Origin: an uncultured Blautia sp.
Lineage (GTDB): Bacteria > Bacillota > Clostridia > Lachnospirales > Lachnospiraceae
Length of the DNA: 5,678 nucleotides
NCBI GenBank assembly: GCA_900551465.1
Contig: URWL01000151.1
Location: 1-5,678, forward strand
Direction of reading: 5' to 3'
How positions within the stretch are numbered: the first letter of the stretch is position 1; each line of letters begins with the position of its first letter. A program made the position numbers and the translations under genes. The notes beneath the pieces are model-generated. The model was not told where the DNA came from. It did not search any database and saw only the letters and a list, made by a program, of their open reading frames with translations. Of this stretch, positions 4,782-5,678 are shown one piece after another.

Positions 4782-5524
4782 TGCTTTCACATGGTGGAGG
4801 AGATCCGGGAGCAGTTTACCGGGAAAGACAGGAAAAAGATGATACATTGAAGCTGACACTTTCAGTAGGAGAAATTCTGGAGAAAAATGGGATCGATGTG
4901 GTTTACACACGGGTAGATGACGTATACCAGACACCCTTTGAAAAGGCAAGAATTGCCAATGAATCAGGTGCGGACTACTTTATTTCTTTTCACAGGAACA
5001 GCAGTCCCGAAGCTAATAAATATCAAGGAGTGGAGGTCCTTGTATACGATAAAAGCGGTATAAAATACGAAATGGCAGAAAACATTCTGGGAGCCATGGG
5101 AGAAATCGGATTTCGAGAGATTGGTGTGAAAGAACGTCCTGGGCTTGTAGTACTGCGGAGAACAAAAATGCCTGCGTTGTTGGTTGAAGCCGGATTTTTA
5201 AATGCAGATGAAGATAATATCCTTTTTGATGAAAAATTTGATGAGATGGCAGAGGGCATTGCCGGAGCAATTTTGGGAACTCTTACAGGAGAAACCATAG
5301 AAGATCCCTTATATTATCGCGTACAGACCGGGATATTTCGTAAGAAAGAAAATGCAGACAGAATGCTGTATCAGCTTACAGACCAGGGATTTCCTTCGTA
5401 TATTCTTCGGGAAAACGATATTTATAAGGTTCAGACTGGAGCATTTCAGCAGATTGGAAATGCTGTTGATATGGAACAGAGATTGCGGGATGCGGGATAT
5501 AGTACTATAATTGTAACCAGATAA
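4781..5524 (+). CDS. N-acetylmuramoyl-L-alanine amidase with SPOR domain, 5' end replaced by element
   Basis: Zinc amidase that cleaves the bond between N-acetylmuramic acid and L-alanine in peptidoglycan. Amidase_3 domain spans residues 4-170 of this frame. Zinc ligands are His4 (S-H-G-G-G-D-P-G), Glu18 (Q-E-K) and His71 (F-H-R-N-S), and the catalytic Glu136 is in L-L-V-E-A-G-F-L. A SPOR domain with two related halves (Y-Y-R-V-Q-T-G at 178-184, Y-K-V-Q-T-G-A-F at 215-222) ends the protein and should bind denuded glycan. The GTG start comes from the mobile element and overlaps the recombinase TAG by one base. No ribosome site of its own is seen, so translation would rely on coupling. The first beta strand (A-Y-K-V-I-L-D-A-G) is missing, so folding is doubtful although all zinc ligands remain. 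Rejoined to 2770-2804 the product is 254 residues, lacks a signal peptide and resembles B. subtilis CwlC. Confidence 0.9.
   Translation: MLSHGGGDPGAVYRERQEKDDTLKLTLSVGEILEKNGIDVVYTRVDDVYQTPFEKARIANESGADYFISFHRNSSPEANKYQGVEVLVYDKSGIKYEMAENILGAMGEIGFREIGVKERPGLVVLRRTKMPALLVEAGFLNADEDNILFDEKFDEMAEGIAGAILGTLTGETIEDPLYYRVQTGIFRKKENADRMLYQLTDQGFPSYILRENDIYKVQTGAFQQIGNAVDMEQRLRDAGYSTIIVTR
4789..4794 (+). repeat. Right 6-bp direct repeat (attR core) of the amidase-splitting element
   Basis: Second copy of ACATGG. Element sequence lies to the left (AGTGCTTTC) and amidase sequence to the right (TGGAGGAGATCCGGG, coding G-G-D-P-G). The CAT within it codes the first zinc-ligand histidine, so both junctions keep this codon. 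The ATG inside it is out of frame with the amidase and runs into a stop after about 19 codons. Confidence 0.75.
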
Positions 5525-5530
5525 CATATA

Positions 5531-5537
5531 AAGGGAG
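5531..5537 (+). promoter_or_regulatory. Ribosome binding site of the YdcF-like gene
   Basis: AAGGGAG lies seven bases before the ATG at 5545. The gap to the amidase stop is only 20 bases with no room for a separate promoter or terminator, so this gene is probably cotranscribed with the amidase. Confidence 0.7.
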
Positions 5538-5544
5538 ACGGAAT

Positions 5545-5678
5545 ATGACCAGTTATGAGGAATTTCTGCAAAAAACAGAAGATTTTATGTTTATAAGTAA
5601 TCAGCCGGAAAAAGCAGATATCATATTTATACCAGGCAACGGGTATCCGCATATGGCAGAAAATGCTGCAGATTTGTA
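5545..5678 (+). CDS. YdcF/DUF218 family protein, 3'-partial
   Basis: The first 44 codons of a gene that continues past the window. After an N-terminal helix (MTSYEEFLQKTEDFMFIS) comes P-E-K-A-D-I-I-F-I-P-G-N-G-Y-P-H-M-A-E (21-39). This is the first strand and glycine-rich loop typical of DUF218 (YdcF/SanA/ElyC-like) proteins, where the pattern is hydrophobic strand, then G-x-G/N, then a helix starting with an alanine-rich stretch. YdcF of E. coli binds S-adenosylmethionine. Other members affect envelope integrity, and the biochemical role of the clostridial form is unknown. No signal peptide or membrane anchor is visible, so it is probably cytoplasmic. It likely shares a transcript with the amidase 20 bases upstream, so the inserted element may alter its expression. 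Confidence 0.75.
   Translation, partial: MTSYEEFLQKTEDFMFISNQPEKADIIFIPGNGYPHMAENAADL

Larger units (their letters stand above)
2805..4794 (+). mobile_element. Complete minimal serine-recombinase element (about 1,990 bp) inside an amidase gene
   Basis: Both boundaries are defined by the host gene. The amidase frame stops making sense after ACATGG at 2799-2804 and resumes at ACATGG at 4789-4794. Deleting one copy plus the intervening DNA gives an uninterrupted Amidase_3-SPOR gene. The element contains, left to right, an extended -10 promoter (2846-2854), a 72-codon ORF (2872-3090) and a 563-codon large serine recombinase (3090-4781) ending eight bases before the right repeat. There is no obvious cargo, relaxase, resistance or phage gene. 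It resembles a stripped-down integrative element or an intervening element of the skin type rather than a normal conjugative transposon. The recombinase appears intact, so the element may still be able to excise. Confidence 0.85.

Noticed and set aside
4791..4850. ATG within ACATGG as a start for the amidase remainder
   Set aside because: It is in a different frame from the amidase and reaches TGA after about 19 codons.
4563..4949. Minus-strand 128-codon ORF across the recombinase/amidase junction
   Set aside because: It is opposite two well-supported plus-strand genes, has no ribosome site I can see, and its Phe/Pro-rich composition is typical of a shadow frame.
1..5678. CRISPR array, tRNA or rRNA genes, IS terminal inverted repeats, toxin-antitoxin pair
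   Set aside because: No regularly spaced repeats, tRNA-like or rRNA-like segments, transposase with inverted ends, or recognisable toxin or antitoxin were seen; the mobile DNA here is of the serine-recombinase type, which lacks terminal inverted repeats.

Overview
The window looks like chromosomal DNA of a low-GC Firmicute, most likely a Lachnospiraceae-type Clostridium relative. The grounds are AT-rich codon use, strong AGGAG-like ribosome sites, a DUF5688-type protein, a DUF218/YdcF-type protein, and two large serine recombinases of the clostridial zinc-ribbon/coiled-coil kind. All genes are on the plus strand.

Layout. (1) Positions 1 to about 985 are the right end of a first mobile element, holding the C-terminal part of a large serine recombinase. 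It is integrated into a low-molecular-weight protein tyrosine phosphatase gene (955-1416) exactly in the active-site P-loop, so the catalytic cysteine is lost. (2) Positions 1417-1769 hold no clear intact gene. They contain a reading frame with coding-like sequence but an internal stop, a possible sigma-A promoter and several small hairpins. (3) 1770-2708 is an intact DUF5688-type cytoplasmic protein of unknown function. (4) 2770-5524 is a peptidoglycan amidase gene (Amidase_3 plus C-terminal SPOR domain) split by a second, complete and very small element of about 1,990 bp. That element carries only an extended -10 promoter, a 72-residue ORF and a 563-residue large serine recombinase. (5) 5545 to the end is the start of a YdcF/DUF218-family gene.

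The most interesting object is the second element. It is bounded by a 6-bp direct repeat (ACATGG at 2799-2804 and 4789-4794). Removing one copy plus the intervening DNA rejoins the amidase in frame as ...LDAGH-GGGDPG..., giving a 254-residue protein without signal peptide and with a C-terminal SPOR domain. From memory this is the architecture and almost the length of Bacillus subtilis CwlC, the sporulation mother-cell-lysis amidase. This raises the inference of a skin-like, possibly developmentally excised, intervening element in a mother-cell-lysis gene. While integrated, the element also offers a substitute start: the recombinase stop overlaps a GTG that opens the rest of the amidase frame and keeps the zinc-binding His-Gly-Gly.

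Both elements sit in the same orientation, carry the recombinase at their right end, and split their targets at the codons of a catalytic motif. Their recombinase genes run into, or abut, the interrupted host gene. Function in vivo, excision and regulation are not shown by the sequence.
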